Assembly: GCA_964035545.1 (NCBI GenBank)
Contig: OZ037768.1
Coordinates: forward strand, 3,647,501-3,711,500
Length of the DNA: 64,000 bases
Source of the DNA: Bugula neritina
Taxonomy: Eukaryota; Bryozoa; Gymnolaemata; Cheilostomatida; Bugulidae
Reading direction: 5' to 3'
The notes under the pieces: generated by a model
Database searches by the model: none
What the model saw: the letters and a program-made list of their open reading frames with translations, nothing else
What the model was told of the DNA's origin: nothing
Shown: positions 1 through 13,530 of the stretch, piece after piece
Numbering within the stretch: the first letter of the stretch is position 1
Layout: each line of letters begins with the position of its first letter
Position numbers and translations under genes: made by a program

Positions 1-2283
1 CAACTAAAAAATAAAAGATGAAGTCTGAGACAAAAGTAAAAGTTCAAGATCTAACCTGAAAAGATTAGGCAAAGAAATTCTTATATTCTAACAGTATTTA
101 GAAGGAAGGCAATACCCGCACTCATTCTAGTGGCAATGCTGATAGTAAAGAAACATAAGCCATAATCATAATACTATTAGGTATTTCAGTATAGAACTTA
201 CTTTTGTTGAAAATGACACTCATACTGATATGCATTATCAAAAGGATTATGATAATCATACAAAAACTTATATTTATAATGAGTGTCTTACACTTTCACT
301 GTGACTATCACTATAAGTTTAAGGGTAGTTGCAGTACAATGACCACCAGACCTATATCTGGAGCTAGTAATACCAAGAGTGGTAGCATGAGATTGAGATT
401 ACACTTAATACGGATACCAGATATGTCTAAAACAGCAAAATACTATGACTATGAGCATGACCTAAAGCTTACACTAATTCTAACAGTAACTCATAATCAG
501 TTATTCTAAGATTGATGTCAACACTAACAGTAACTGAAATGTATGACTAGAAGTAAATCTAACTTAAACTTTAATTAACTAACAATTGAAGCAAAAAATA
601 ATGATGACTATTTATTATAGTATTACTATCAATATTATATTTAGTCTTATATTTATTGTTCTATTATAATGAGTATGATAATAATAGCTATTCCTTATAG
701 ATACACTTCTAGTTGTTATTATCATTATGATTATGATTACTATTGGTAATCATAATCATAACTGCCTAATACTTTTACTTTACTAATATTATTTATATTA
801 ATAATAATTAAACTACATTAAATTACATTAACATCGAGTGATTAACATACATTTTGATTTTGAAAACTTTTTCATTGTGATTTTATATTCATATTGTTAT
901 TCATAGTCCTACTACTAGTATTACTATTAGTATTAGTAGTACTACTACTAGACTAGTGAATAGTCACTGTCAGTGATAGTGATACTCATACTAATACTAT
1001 AGTAATACTGATACTGATGATAAGACTCATAATATTAATAATAATGATATTGAATTTGATATTAACATTCATGTTGATATTGTCCATGACGAGCACCAAG
1101 TCCAGCTCTAAGCTGAGCCTAAGAGTAAGAGTAAGTACTAAGTAGTATTACTATTACTATTAATATAACTACAAGTTAAAGCATTAAATTTAGTAATGTA
1201 TAGTATTAGTAACAGTAATACTTATACTATTACTAATACTTATACTAATATAATTTAAATTAACGTTATTAATAATATTTATATTATCAATACCATTAGC
1301 ATTATGATTATATTTATAATATTAATATTTAATAATAATTATTATTATCATTATGATTATCATTGTCAATCATATTCATTGTGATTATACTTATACTTAT
1401 AGTATTAGTTGTAGCCCTGGACAAATGAAGAAAATAGTAAAATATAATCAATAATTTTAAAATAGACTAAAATATGTTTTAAATGTTTTCGTCCTTGTTG
1501 AGCAGTTATTTACCGTGATTGCCATTGGATCAATTTCAAGTGGAAGTAAACCCATAGGCCATAACCTCATTTTACATTTGACTTTGTAACGGGAAATGAT
1601 TAGTTTATTAAACTGAAAGAAACGCACTTTTGACATTAGCGAGTCGACAACCTCAAGTTGTTCTTTATTACTGTTTCCGGAAAGAGTTGCGATCATTGTG
1701 ATTGTGCCAGCTTGTGCTTGAGCTTATACTTTCATTTTGTTCTCAATCTCAAACTTGGTACTTCAAACTCATTAAAAAAATGTGGAATGTGTGCAATTGA
1801 AATACTGAACGGATAATAGAAACGGCAGCACGTTATAGTTTATCATTTAGATTTGTAATTGTGTAGTTCAAATGCTTTTACTTATACTTTTAGTTTTAGT
1901 TTTACTTTTAATTTTATTATTTATAATTATAAAATTGAATTATTATATTTATAATTATATTAAATTTAATTTTTAAATTTAATATTTATTAATTTGAATT
2001 ATTGCAATCGACAAATGTAATTCAAATTGTTGTTCATATTCATATTGATATTGCTCCTGTGTTACTTATAACTTATAAGTTATAACTATAACTCAGTAAA
2101 AAACACAACACTTGTCCAGTTTGAGTCGTGAATTCGTTTGCTTCTAGATTGGTTAAATCATATTGTTCTTGAGCTATTGTTCATTGACAAATTATTTTTC
2201 TAAGTAACTACCTGTGCTATTTCATGGTATACTTGTTTCTAGATGCTGATTACATAGACGAAAGCACAGATTGATGAATTGGT
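1..2283. other. AT-rich intergenic region with low-complexity island
   Basis: No exon, RNA gene or mobile-element protein is recognisable here. From about 200 to 1420 the sequence is a patchwork of short words (TAATACTAT, AGTAGTAC, ATTATGATTAT) with many small dyads; 721-740 and 1348-1371 carry the ATCATTATGATTAT family that recurs in other large gaps. From 1900 to 2000 it is almost pure A/T. The short open frames at 204-509 (+) and 1457-1696 (-) have no family resemblance and look random. The last 200 bases probably contain the promoter and 5' UTR of the SLC41 gene, but no core promoter motif is clear. Confidence 0.6.
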
Positions 2284-5200
2284 ATGAGCATACGTAGGAG
2301 GCAGCATTCTATGGCACCTAACTTGGCAATGGACAGGTTTGCATTTGAAAAATTTAATGATATTACCAATTTTACTTGCAGTAATATTCAACGATGTTTG
2401 GCTAAACAATTGCCTACTTTTTATTGTAGAAATTCAACTAATGGTGTAGAAGAGGAGGAAGATGAAACAGAAACTTCATTCTCTACTCCGCTGGTAGCCA
2501 ATGAAACTCACGATAATGCTGTAGAGATCAAGCCTGAGTCATCTTGTAGAATAGGCATTCAGGTACTACTAAATGCTATTTAAGTTAGAGATCTATGTAG
2601 TTTCAACTCTTTCTGATACATACTGCTTATATACTGCTTAGGTGTTTTTAACTATTGATAGAGTGGCAATAATAGGCATAGTATGATTTTTTTGTTATAT
2701 AGAAATGTACTTGGTTTAAAAAGAAAATTTGGTTAAGTTGTTTCAAATACTGGATAAGATTTGTCTAGTTTCATAGGCATACTATAGATGTAGCTTAGAG
2801 TTAAAGATTTTGGCTAACTTTTAATATGATTTGGAAAAAGTAGTTACAAGTGCAGTTGAAAAAAATAGTAACTTTTACAGGTGTTTTATGCAAAAAACAA
2901 AATAATATTATTTGTAATGAGTGCATGTGCAATTTTCACTTGTTGGTAAAAGCCAATTGCCTATCCCTACCCTGAGAGGTTGATAAGGACAGGTTGTTTT
3001 TTTTTAAATAAGAACAAAAAAGGTTGTTGAAAAATTATTATCAAGGTTTTCCTGTTTAAAGAGTATAAATTGTTATTTGAGATGAGGTTTCAGCAAAACT
3101 GCACGTAGCTAAGCTTAATTTTTGTTCACTTGAATTTTTTTAAGTGAGACAAAATTAGACCCTATTAAGAAGTCATGTTCACTAATGCTCTTTTGCTCAG
3201 CACATTTCTATGTTGTAGGTGTTTTTCCCATTTATTGTTGCTGGATTTGGTACAGTTGGAGCTGGAATGGTGCTAGACATAGTCCAGGTATTGACAGCAA
3301 GCTCAAATCTTGTTATAAGGAATATATTTATTCAATTAGTATAGTTAATATTCTAAATTTCATCTATGGCTATTTGTAGAGCAACCATGTTATCATGTTT
3401 TAATAAATATCTAAAAATATCGACGCACTGTCATAAGCTGGCGCATACCATTATATTTTAGCATTGGCCCGTGTTTACTGAAGTCTCGGAGATTTTCATT
3501 TTAGTTCCTGCTCTTCTGGGACTCAAAGGAAACTTGGAAATGACTCTAGCATCTAGGCTATCTACTCAGGTTTAATATGCTTGTAAAATAATGGATACTT
3601 TTTGCTGCATCTGGTATTATTGCTGCTGTTGTTAATATATACAGTAAGATAAATATTGTTATGCTCCATTTTGTAATTTTAAACTAGTTTACTTAATAAG
3701 ATAGGCCATAAAAATATTTGATGGAAAAAGGGAAACATGTTTGTGAGTTTGAAAAAAAAAATTCTTCTGTATTATTATATATTATCAAAAAAAATCATTC
3801 CCAATTCAATTTTCTAACGGCGAAGACTGCCTTGGCTCAGTACATCTAGTTTAACTACCTGTTAGTAATTCTAATAACTGCATATTATTCATCTCTTTGA
3901 CAAGTTATTAGAGAAGGCTGTGGGGTTAGTAGCCGATACAGTAGCAGAGTTGCTAAATTGTTTTGACAATATTGATTATTTGTGTTAGATAATGGCTGTT
4001 TAAATACTCATTAGCTCACACCTAATGAGCCCCCTAGATGTATTGTCTACCTCCGGTATTGACAAGGAATCAGATTGATGGGTGTGAATGTGGGAGTGCT
4101 GAACTCTACTATCTAGATTGTTTGTGTCTAGTAGAGAATATCCTGTAACATGTGTGTATCTAGTAGAGAATATCCTGTAACATGGTGTGTATGTTGTAGG
4201 CTAATCTAGGCATATTGAAGACCAGGAAGCAAATGATGAGGATGATCAGTGGGAACCTGGTTCTGGTGCAGGCTCAGGCTCTAGTTGTCGGCTTTCTTGC
4301 CGCCATATTCGCTATGGTGATGGGCTGGATACCGCAGGGAAAGTGGAATGTGCAGCATGGCTTGCTGTTGTGTGCCAGCAGTATGCTCACAGCCTCTCTC
4401 GCCAGTCTAGTCCTAGGTAGGCTCTTGCACACAAAACACAAGTATTTGTAGTCCTAGGTATGCTGTAGCACACATAACACAAGTATTAATCACATCTGTA
4501 ATTATACTACTTTTTTAACTGTGAGTTAATTTGATATAAGGAAAAGTTATAAAATATTCTCTATTTTATGATAAATAACTATTAATTTTGCAGTTGCCGG
4601 TTTAATCTGTTCATTTTTTATGAGAATGAGCTATGTCTAAGTGTGTACTTCACACCATATGTGACCACTTCAGTGTACTGACTCTATTTCACATAGCTTC
4701 ATATCCTTATAAATTAACAATCTGTATTATCTATCTACTTCTATCTATCTATCTACATCAGTATCTTTGCACTTTGTATAAGTACATGTAATATGCTATC
4801 ATCACTTAGCTTCCTCGTATAATATCATAGGTTGGTACTATACTAGTACTGTATACTACTTGTACTATACTAGTGCTGTATACTACTTGTACTATACTAG
4901 TACTGTATACTGTATACTACTTATACTATACTAGTACTGTATACTGTATACTACTTGTACTATACTAGTACTGTATACTGTATACTACTTGTACTATACT
5001 AGTACTGTATACTGTATACTACTTGTACTATACTAGTACTGTATACTGTATACTACTTGTACTATACTAGTACTGTATACTGTATACTACTTGTACTATA
5101 CTAGTACTGTATACTACTTGTACTATACTAGTACTGTATACTACTTGTACTATACTAGTACTGTATACTGTATACTACTTGTACTATACTAGTACTGTAT

Positions 5201-8200
5201 ACTGTATACTACTTGTACTATACTAGTACTGTATACTGTATACTACTTGTACTATACTAGTACTGTATACTGTATACTACTTGTACTATACTAGTACTGT
5301 ACACTACTTGTACTATACTAGTACTGTATACTGTATACTACTTGTACTATACTAGTACTGTATACTACTTGTACTATACTGGTACTGTATACTGTATACT
5401 ACTTGTACTATACTAGTGCTGTACTAGTGCCCCTAATAAGAAATAGTACCAGTATGTTTCACTAAACCTACCCTTACGTTCATTTGAGAGCAAATATGGA
5501 GAATTTTGCTTAGCTTGGGGATATAATATTTGGTTTGACATTTTGGTTTGAAATGATTGCTTTATTTCCCAACTTCTTTTAATACAACCACCTGCTAGAA
5601 CTATTGCTATTCGAAAAATCTGCAACTTGGCACCCACCTCCCTACATTCACCTTCAAACTATGGCATATTACCAATAGTCTGTTGATTTTATATTCTATA
5701 TACAGGCTATGCTCTATTTAAGTTGAAACTATTTTTATAGGTTTGATAGTAAGATAAGTTCAATCTGCTTGATAGAAAATTTAAAAATAAAAATTTATTT
5801 TGCATATGAAATGAGGGGTTAACCTGTGCAGAATCTGCCTTTGTCAGCCGTAATTCATCTAAGCTTGATGTCCAGTCAGTATGTACTTTCTCAGGGTAGG
5901 GTTAGGCAATTCCCATTTTACTCGAAAAAAATTGATTACAAAATTGACTAAAAACTTAACATAGGAACTTCCTTCTAATTATTTTTAAAATGAGATTTAC
6001 TATGTACAGTTATTGGTCTTCATATTTTACTGTGTTCTGTACCGTGCGCTTGTTTTAGGGGTGCTAATGATATGTGTAGTTCTTTGCTCAAAGAAGTTGG
6101 GAATAAACCCAGATAATGTAGCTACACCAGTTGCAGCCAGTCTAGGAGATCTCACAACTCTAGCCTTGCTTGCTGCCCTTAGCAAGCTAGTCTTTATGGT
6201 AGTTGAAGGTGAGACTCAATTCATCAACATTATGGTTATATACATGTGTGTGTGCGTGTGTATTTATTATATAGTGTGTGTATTTATTATATAGTGTGTG
6301 TATTTATTATATAGTGTGTGTATTTATTATATAGTGTGTGTATTTATTATATAGTGTGTGTATTTATTATATAGTGTGTGTATTCTTGTTGATGATAGAC
6401 TGTTGTAATGCTAGAAACTAACTAACTATCGTCTGACTGTAAGCTGTTTGAAAGGGTTGCTCAGATTGTGCATACTGTAATTATAATTAATGTCATGGGC
6501 ATCACAACAATTAAAAGTTGAAAGGAAATGTTTGGGTTGTAGAAAAGAGGCCGTAATACAGTCTTTAAGGCTAAGTAAAGTCATGACTTTTACACACACT
6601 GGGCTTAGCACGTCTAGTAATTGGCAATGAAAAGTTTATCAAAAAAAGTAGATTGGCTGCACAGTGTGTTGGTATACAGTCAAAGCTCTATATAATAGCC
6701 TACTTACTAGGGCATACATCTGTTACATGTATCATGCAGTTCCATTTGCTTGTAGCAAAACACTATTGGTTAGCACCACTGCTCATGGCCACACTCATAT
6801 TACTTATTCCTGTGTTTATATATCTGGCATATAAAAACGAGTACGTGTCAGAAGTTGTCTACACGGGCTGGACGCCAATTATTGCTGCTATGGCCATCAG
6901 CTGGTAAATCGATACATCTGCGTAATTCATGTTTCTATTCGTATACACTTTATTGTACACTTTGTTACTTAAGCTCTCATGAACTTATATGCATGCCTGC
7001 AGTATATTATTCTAAACTAAAAATAAATTTTATCAAGATTTACCAAAATGATTTGAAGCTATATTTATCTTCTGTTTTCTGACATACTGTGTCACTTGTT
7101 ATAGTTATAATATTATAAGCCTATAGCTACACTGTTTCCTAGTGGTTACTGTTCTGTTTTGCAGTGTTGGTGGGCTTGTGCTTGATATGACTGTTTCTGA
7201 TGAGAAGTATCACGGAATGGCAGTCTTCCAACCAGTTATAAACGGTAAGATGTTATGTCCTCCTGCATATGCACTCAACTATAAGTGTAGAGCTCTTTGT
7301 AGACACTCATGACTGGCTTACTTTAATAGCACTGTCTTACTAGCCATTTTGAATTGATAGTTGGCAGGGCTGCATTCTGCCAGAACTATATATTGTCTGT
7401 ATAATGTGACAATGATAAAACCTAAGATATTTTTACATTGTAAAAAGAAGACTACTCCCATATTTGTGATGTAAAGCTATGTGAGCGTGTAAGATACTGA
7501 AATAGCCAACATTTTATGTAAAGCTGACCAGTTTTATTTTTGCATATTTTGAACTTGTATAATTTATCAAAATGTGTCTTTCTTACATACATTAGTATTT
7601 CAGATTGATAAAATTGTCATTCTATAAATTAATGGAGTAATATTAACACCATTTCTTTTTCTTTAAACAGAAACATTATTTTATTCGTTTTGAGCTTATT
7701 AAAAGTTGATAATCCTTTATCTGCCAAAACTCATTAGCAATAATAATGGTTGAGATTGTTTTCACATTATGTCATTCATCTTTGCCGTAGGAGTTCAATT
7801 AGGTGTAGCAAATTCACAAATGAAAAAATGTGCAAGAAAAATTGTTGAGGGTTGACAAAAGCTAAATCAAAAGAGTCGTCAACAAGATTCCTACGCACTA
7901 ATTGTGATGAAATTATTTATTATTAATTATTTAATGAAAATTGAATAATCATTTACACTGCTGAAAATGGCCCAATAAATGCAAATTAAACATGAGTTGT
8001 AAATATTGAAATCACAAGTATTTTACAATGATGTAGGTGTTGGAGGAAATCTGGTAGCAGTACAAGCTAGCCGTCTCTCCACTGGGCTACATTCTAGAGC
8101 TAGTATAGGCTCACTGCCTGCAGATTCCCCTCATATCTGTTTCAATCCACTCACATTCTTCTGTAGGAAAAGTAAGGCAGTTGTTGTGTACCTCTTATAA

Positions 8201-9116
8201 ATTTCTTCTAGAAATAGTTATTGAAATAAATTTTAAATTTTGAATTAGAATTTAATAACTATACTTCAAGTCCCCATATGCTATGATTTTCAAACTGCAT
8301 TCTTTCATTGTGTTAATATTCGTAATTTCTGTAAAAATGTTTATATATTATCTAATACAAGGCTCATTTATATTGATTAAAAAATAATATTAATTTTATA
8401 CGCTGCCGTGATTGTGCTATAGAATAATTGATTGGACATTTTAATTTTGTAGATATGACATCAAAGACAGCGCGGGTCCTTCTAGCCATGGTCATACCTG
8501 GACACCTTATTTTTATATACTCTATTAAATTTATGAAAGCTGGTCACACTTCTATAACAATGAACTTTGTAGCAATATATTGTGCTGCTGCACTATTGCA
8601 GGTTAGTAGTCCACATCACTAATCTTCTCTCGCTGTACAATATAGGTTCTAGACAACTCACAGTTTAGCTTTCCCTTTCCAGTTTCGTGTTGTAACACAA
8701 CAGTTTTTAAAAGCGACTGCAGTTGTGAATGGCACATAAGTTGAAACCACACGCAAAAAAATTTTTTCCAATCAATTATTCTCAATTCTGTTCATAGTTT
8801 TAAAAAAGGTATCAACTTCCTTTTATTATGAACCATCAGAGTTGTCATACCATTCTCTGTTTGCATGCCGTGTTTAATAGCTTATTCATGTTTGTTTAAT
8901 AATATACTGTACATATTGTTTTTGCTTCAGGTCATGGTACTCTTGTTTATATGTAACTTCCTTGTACACTGGATGTGGAAAATGGGCGATGACCCAGATA
9001 ACTTTGCAATACCATACCTGACAGCATTGGGGGATCTTCTTGGTACATCGCTACTTGCTTTAGTATTCTATACTCTATATAGTATTGGTGATAAAGATTT
9101 TGATGTTGGTGATTAA
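2284..9116 (+). CDS. SLC41A: SLC41-family magnesium transporter (MgtE-like), 10 coding exons
   Basis: Coding exons: 2284-2562, 3219-3287, 3462-3569, 4200-4416, 6059-6208, 6756-6903, 7165-7244, 8037-8171, 8453-8601, 8931-9116. All introns are GT-AG; the joined frame is 1521 nt (506 aa), close to human SLC41A1 (513). In-frame TGA codons lie just upstream of the chosen ATG. The acidic, soluble N-terminus (about 93 residues) is followed by two MgtE-type membrane repeats. Repeat one has [13 protein letters not shown] and the P242-D243-N244 signature followed by a GDL; repeat two has [27 protein letters not shown] and the matching P467-D468-N469 plus GDL. Family knowledge: SLC41 proteins carry Mg2+ at the plasma membrane, with Na+/Mg2+ exchange reported for A1; MgtE PDN residues line the pore. 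The short hydrophilic segment between [10 protein letters not shown] and TSKTARVLL matches the variable loop of the family. Which vertebrate paralogue it corresponds to cannot be told; it is probably pre-duplication. Confidence 0.93.
4124..4184. repeat. Tandem duplication, 30 bp unit, next to SLC41 exon 4
   Basis: Two copies of a unit with core CTAGTAGAGAATATCCTGTA lie back to back and end 15 bases before the exon 4 acceptor. The copies are nearly identical, so the duplication is recent. Confidence 0.8.
4410..4491. repeat. 41 bp tandem duplication containing the SLC41 exon 4 donor
   Basis: Bases 4410-4450 and 4451-4491 are diverged copies that both begin GTCCTAGGTA and end in CACAAGTATT plus a few bases. 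The first copy holds the real exon 4 donor (after 4416); the second carries an equally good donor (after 4457). Use of the second would read through an in-frame TAG. Confidence 0.85.
4833..5432. repeat. Minisatellite with alternating 27 and 34 bp units
   Basis: About 20 copies of a unit containing ACTACTTGTACTATACTAGT followed by either one or two copies of the 7-mer ACTGTAT. The two unit lengths differ only by that 7-mer and are interspersed. The array lies in the 1.6 kb fourth intron of the SLC41 gene. Copies are nearly identical, which points to recent expansion or homogenisation. Confidence 0.95.
6247..6384. repeat. 20 bp minisatellite in SLC41 intron 5
   Basis: Seven almost perfect copies of TATTTATTATATAGTGTGTG, preceded by a short TG/CG microsatellite. 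It starts about 40 bases after the exon 5 donor. Confidence 0.95.
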
Positions 9117-9143
9117 GTCAAACTCTAGAAAGGTGTATTTTAC

Positions 9144-9149
9144 AATAAA
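9144..9149 (+). other. Poly(A) signal AATAAA for SLC41
   Basis: AATAAA lies 28 bases after the stop codon; a second copy at 9205-9210 is an alternative. The choice between them cannot be made from sequence. Confidence 0.5.
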
Positions 9150-11564
9150 TCATGTGCGTAGACATTTGCGTTTATTTTATTGCTTACTGCCTTGACTTAT
9201 CTTTAATAAAGACTTAATTATATCTTACGGTCTTTGTTGAGTCTTTATAATATAAGCATAGATTGTGCTGACTTTAAACAACTCATTATTAAATGTAAAT
9301 CTATTTTTTACAGTAGTGAATGTTATTTTTGCCTTTTGTTATTGTTTGTCGGAACATGATTTTTATATCTGTTATATAACCAAAAAATAAACTAATAAGC
9401 TCAATGATTGGACTATCTTTCTGTTTATTTTTATTCAAGAAGTTGCATAAAGGGTGCAATGTATCATGCCATATATGCTCTAAGGTCTGTCATCTGGTCT
9501 TTTAATAGTATACAATGCATTTATTTATTGGTTACTTTCAATTTTATTGATTATACACATGTTCAAACTGTCACAGAAAAAATATTAGTAAATTTTGATT
9601 AACTCGAAATTTTTTGCTTAGCCCCAAGTCCAAATAATCATTGAAAAGCTATAATTTTTGTTATAAATTAATGTAAACAAGCTAAGTATTCTACCAAAAA
9701 ATTAAGGTGCTGCTTGATTTGCAATGCTTGCCTTTATTAAAAAATAAATTAGATTTTATGCATTTAATTATAAAAACTACTGCTAAAAGTTTCAACTCTT
9801 TATAATAATTTATTATATTTATCTAAATGGTAACATGAACTCTTTGGGATTGTCAGCACCATTAATTTACTCAGTTTTTGATTAGAGAAGTTGTTATCTC
9901 ATGAAGTTTTGATCATATCTAAATGTGCTCTTCTAACTTCCTCTTTAAAACTCTTCGACTAGCGTTACAAATAGAGCTTCTGTTTCGAAAGTTGGAGTAG
10001 TAACAAGTATACAAGCTTAAATTATTGTGTTACAATTGAAACGTGAGATATTATTTTCACTTTGTGGCATAAATATTAACCGCAGCTAAACATTTATGTT
10101 ATAACTGTAACAGTAGTAATATAGTTATACTTATATACCTGTAAGTGTAGGCTCAAGCTGTACTTCAACTTGTAGCTGTATTGAACTGCCACTCACCTGT
10201 TACTGTTAGAACGCGTACACACGGACACTCACCGACTAAGTCTCACCCTAAAATCTCAACACAAAGTCTACTGCTAATGTTTGATGTTGGTTAGTAAATA
10301 TTTATATATTTGTAATGCTAATAGTAATACTTATACTATAGCAATTGCCAATTGTATTTAATTTTATAAGTATTATTTTATAATTATTATAAAATATAAA
10401 TAATAATAATTATTGATATTCATATTCATATTGAATTTGATAGTAATAATAGTATTAGTATTACTATTGGTCATAGGCACAGGGCCAGGCATACAAATAC
10501 AACTACTACGTCTACTAGCACAAAGAAATTATCATTGTCATTATGATTATCATTATGATTATGCTTAGAATTAACATTAACATGGTGATGGTCATATAAT
10601 TATATTGAAAATTTGTATAAAATTAAAAATAAAATACTTATACTTAGTAGTAGTTTTATTAATATATTTCTTTTATATTTATATCAATATGAACAAAAAT
10701 TTATAGTGAGACTCAGGCTGATTCCAAACTCGTAGCGGTATTAAAAGTGATAGTCATCCTCATACTCATAGCCCTCTCAATATAAATATTATAGTAATAT
10801 TACTTAGTAATGATTATATATTGATGTTGAATTTGATTTCTATCACCATTTCATGGAGACATGGACCATAGTAATAGTCATACTGACACTGTAGATCACT
10901 CAATGTAAGGACCACTATTGTCTTAAGATCTTTAGAATAATGCAGTTTGAGTTACTACTAAATTACTATAATTAGTATTTTTTATACCTATACATAATTA
11001 TTTTTATTGTTATTTATGATATTACTAATTTGTACAATGAAATATAAAAATGTTAATAATAAATTCTATGCTGTGCTAAGATAGGTTATGGCATTGCTAT
11101 TCATTCAAACTATAATTTATAATAAAAATGATAATAGTTAGACCATTTTTTTTCTTGTACATAATCCTTCAGCCAGGGTCTAGCTAGCATTTATTTAATT
11201 TCTCTTCCCTTAGGTACCTAAGTGATTTTTCAATGTTCTTGCTCACTAGAGTACAGCAGAAAATTTCGCTGTTTACTTTTGCTTATTCATCATATTCAAC
11301 TGCTCCTCAAGTTTTGCTATGGCTCTCAATGCTCTCAACACGTCAGTGTGCCTGAATCAATGTTGTCCATATTTTTTCTCTGATTGCTTTTGATGCTGTC
11401 TATTTTTCTCATTTCTCTTTTTTAATGTCTGTTACCAAGTTATGGTAAATTTCCTTATTTTCATATTGATCTTTGGCTTGCTGTATGATCATAATAGTTC
11501 CTGGCATGGTCTAATCTTTATTTCTTACACAGGCTTAGTACAAAAATTGTGTTATTATATCAAG

Positions 11565-11760
11565 CCAACCATCTAGTATGTGAAGCAACGTTTCCTCTCT
11601 CTCATTACATTTTTGCATTTTCCCTCTTTTTCTACATATACTCTGCTGATCATGCTGACATTAGAATGAGTTCTACTATTGTTTCTTCATATGCCCATTC
11701 TTCATTCATTTGGATGTTTTCTTTATCTACTCTTTATCTGCTGGGTTGTCCATGAAATTC
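11565..11760 (-). pseudogene. Decayed non-LTR retrotransposon fragment (reverse transcriptase C-terminus)
   Basis: On the minus strand one frame reads MKNGHMKK (near 11710-11686), then after several stops KCNEREETLLHILDGW (ending near 11565). This resembles the tail of many LINE polyproteins: a W-M-K-x-G-x-L/M-K-K segment followed by a C-x2-C...ETxxHxxxxC zinc-binding motif. Here the first Cys reads as Met and the last as Trp, and stop codons interrupt the frame, so it is a relic. The purine-rich minus strand continues to about 11150 with further lysine-rich frames. Judged from motif memory only; the element family is unknown. Confidence 0.4.
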
Positions 11761-13349
11761 CTTTTTCTTTTATTCTCGTTATTTTACACCCTGCATTGAC
11801 TTTCAGCAAACTTGATTACTTGTACTCTTTTTGTCTTTTATCATCTTTCATCAGCAGCATTACTTAACTCTTTCGTGCTTCATTATTTTTTGCAAGTTTC
11901 TATAGTCTATGCTGTTTATAATACTTAAATAAACTCGGAATCAAATTATTTTAACTCTATTCAGTATGACTTAGTGTCATAGCTTATTAATTATCCTTGT
12001 TCTTTGGCCAGCATCTTGTAGGAGGAAGTCTAATCGGCACTAATACACTAATACACTAATACACTCACATTGGACCTTGAAAGTAGAATTTAGTATAATA
12101 GCGCTTATTATAATTATTCAAAATATGAGTATCGATATTTTCAGTGTGAGTTTCAGTGAACAATAGTTTTTATAGCAAGTTATTAGTTTTGAAATATTAT
12201 CAGTTAGTGGTAGGATACATATCTAGTTCTATTTATATAAATATTGATTTATGTTATATGAGTTATTGTTATACTAATCTTGAAATGAATCATTACTGTC
12301 TGGTTAATTCAGTCATGACTCACTCTAATTGAACAAAAGGCTTGGAAGTATGTAACATAATACCAACTAATTGAACTCAAATAGTTATATTGTGGCGGCC
12401 ATTTCTTCAATATTCAATCAGTATTAAAGGATAATTCAATATTTTTTATATTTTAATTTTTTAGTTTGATCATTCTTTGTTGCAAGTCTATAGAGTTAGT
12501 GTCATTAATTTCTTTAATATTGGTTTATAAAGTCAAATTTATATACTAAGCCTATTTCAAGTCAGGTTTTTTGTCAAATAGTTGTAGCAAGAAAATTGGT
12601 CCACAGTTTTTTAAATATCAAATTTAAGCCAATAATTTTAACTTTCAGTTAAGCCAAAATAATATCATTGAAAGTAGTTTTCTATTTCTGTCGACCCTAG
12701 TACAGATAGGCAATCATCTTATTGGCATTAAAAGAGCAACTGTTATAGTGGTTAAGCAATTGTGGATGAACTTTTGCAATGTGAATATTGATGAAGCAAT
12801 AGTTGCAAGAACTAAGTTTTAATTGTTAAATAATGTTTTTAATTGCTAAATTTGTCTTGCGTGTACACCCTGTGGCATAAGAGAGGTTTACCCTGTGACT
12901 GGGAGAAATGTCATGTCAAGTCAAACTAGGAAAAACTTGTTTTAGAAATCAGTTGTGTTTTAGAGTGTGCCTGATCTGTCAGCTGTATTCTTCATATGTA
13001 CGGTTGTTTTGAGTTCCAAAAGTATTTTCTTCCTTTTAGAAACTAGTTGCGTTATTAGGATGATGAAGTATTGGATTAGGGTATATGCCCTAAAGACTTG
13101 TTGTAAATAAAAGCTATATTGTTTTACACTTCAAGATTAATGTGACAAGGTGACCTTAAAATTGTCAAATTTAGGTCACGGTTACTGTCTAGAAATAAGC
13201 CCAAGTATCTAGTTCAGTTTAAATGTACACATACAAAATTATTGGTTAAACTGTAATAACATGAGACATTAAGTTTTAGCTCAACTTCTACAACTCTACT
13301 ACCATAAGCTAAATATAAAATCAGTCTATGCTTTCTATATCTCAGGATC

Positions 13350-13530
13350 TTTCTACCTGTAAGGTGCTCTCTACCTGTAAGGTGCTCTCTACCTGTAAGG
13401 TGCTCTCTACCTGTAAAATGCTCTCTACCTGTAAAGTGCTCTCTACCTGTAAAATGCTCTCTACCTGTAAGGTGCTCTCAACCTATAAGTTGCTTTCTGC
13501 CTGTAAGTTGCTTTCTGCTTGTAAGGTTTT
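13350..13530. repeat. 18 bp minisatellite
   Basis: About ten copies of CTACCTGTAAGGTGCTCT with a few substitutions (AAAATGCTCT, AAGTTGCTTT), becoming degenerate towards the right. The 18 bp period keeps a spurious reading frame open (repeated STCKVL); this is not a gene. Confidence 0.95.
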
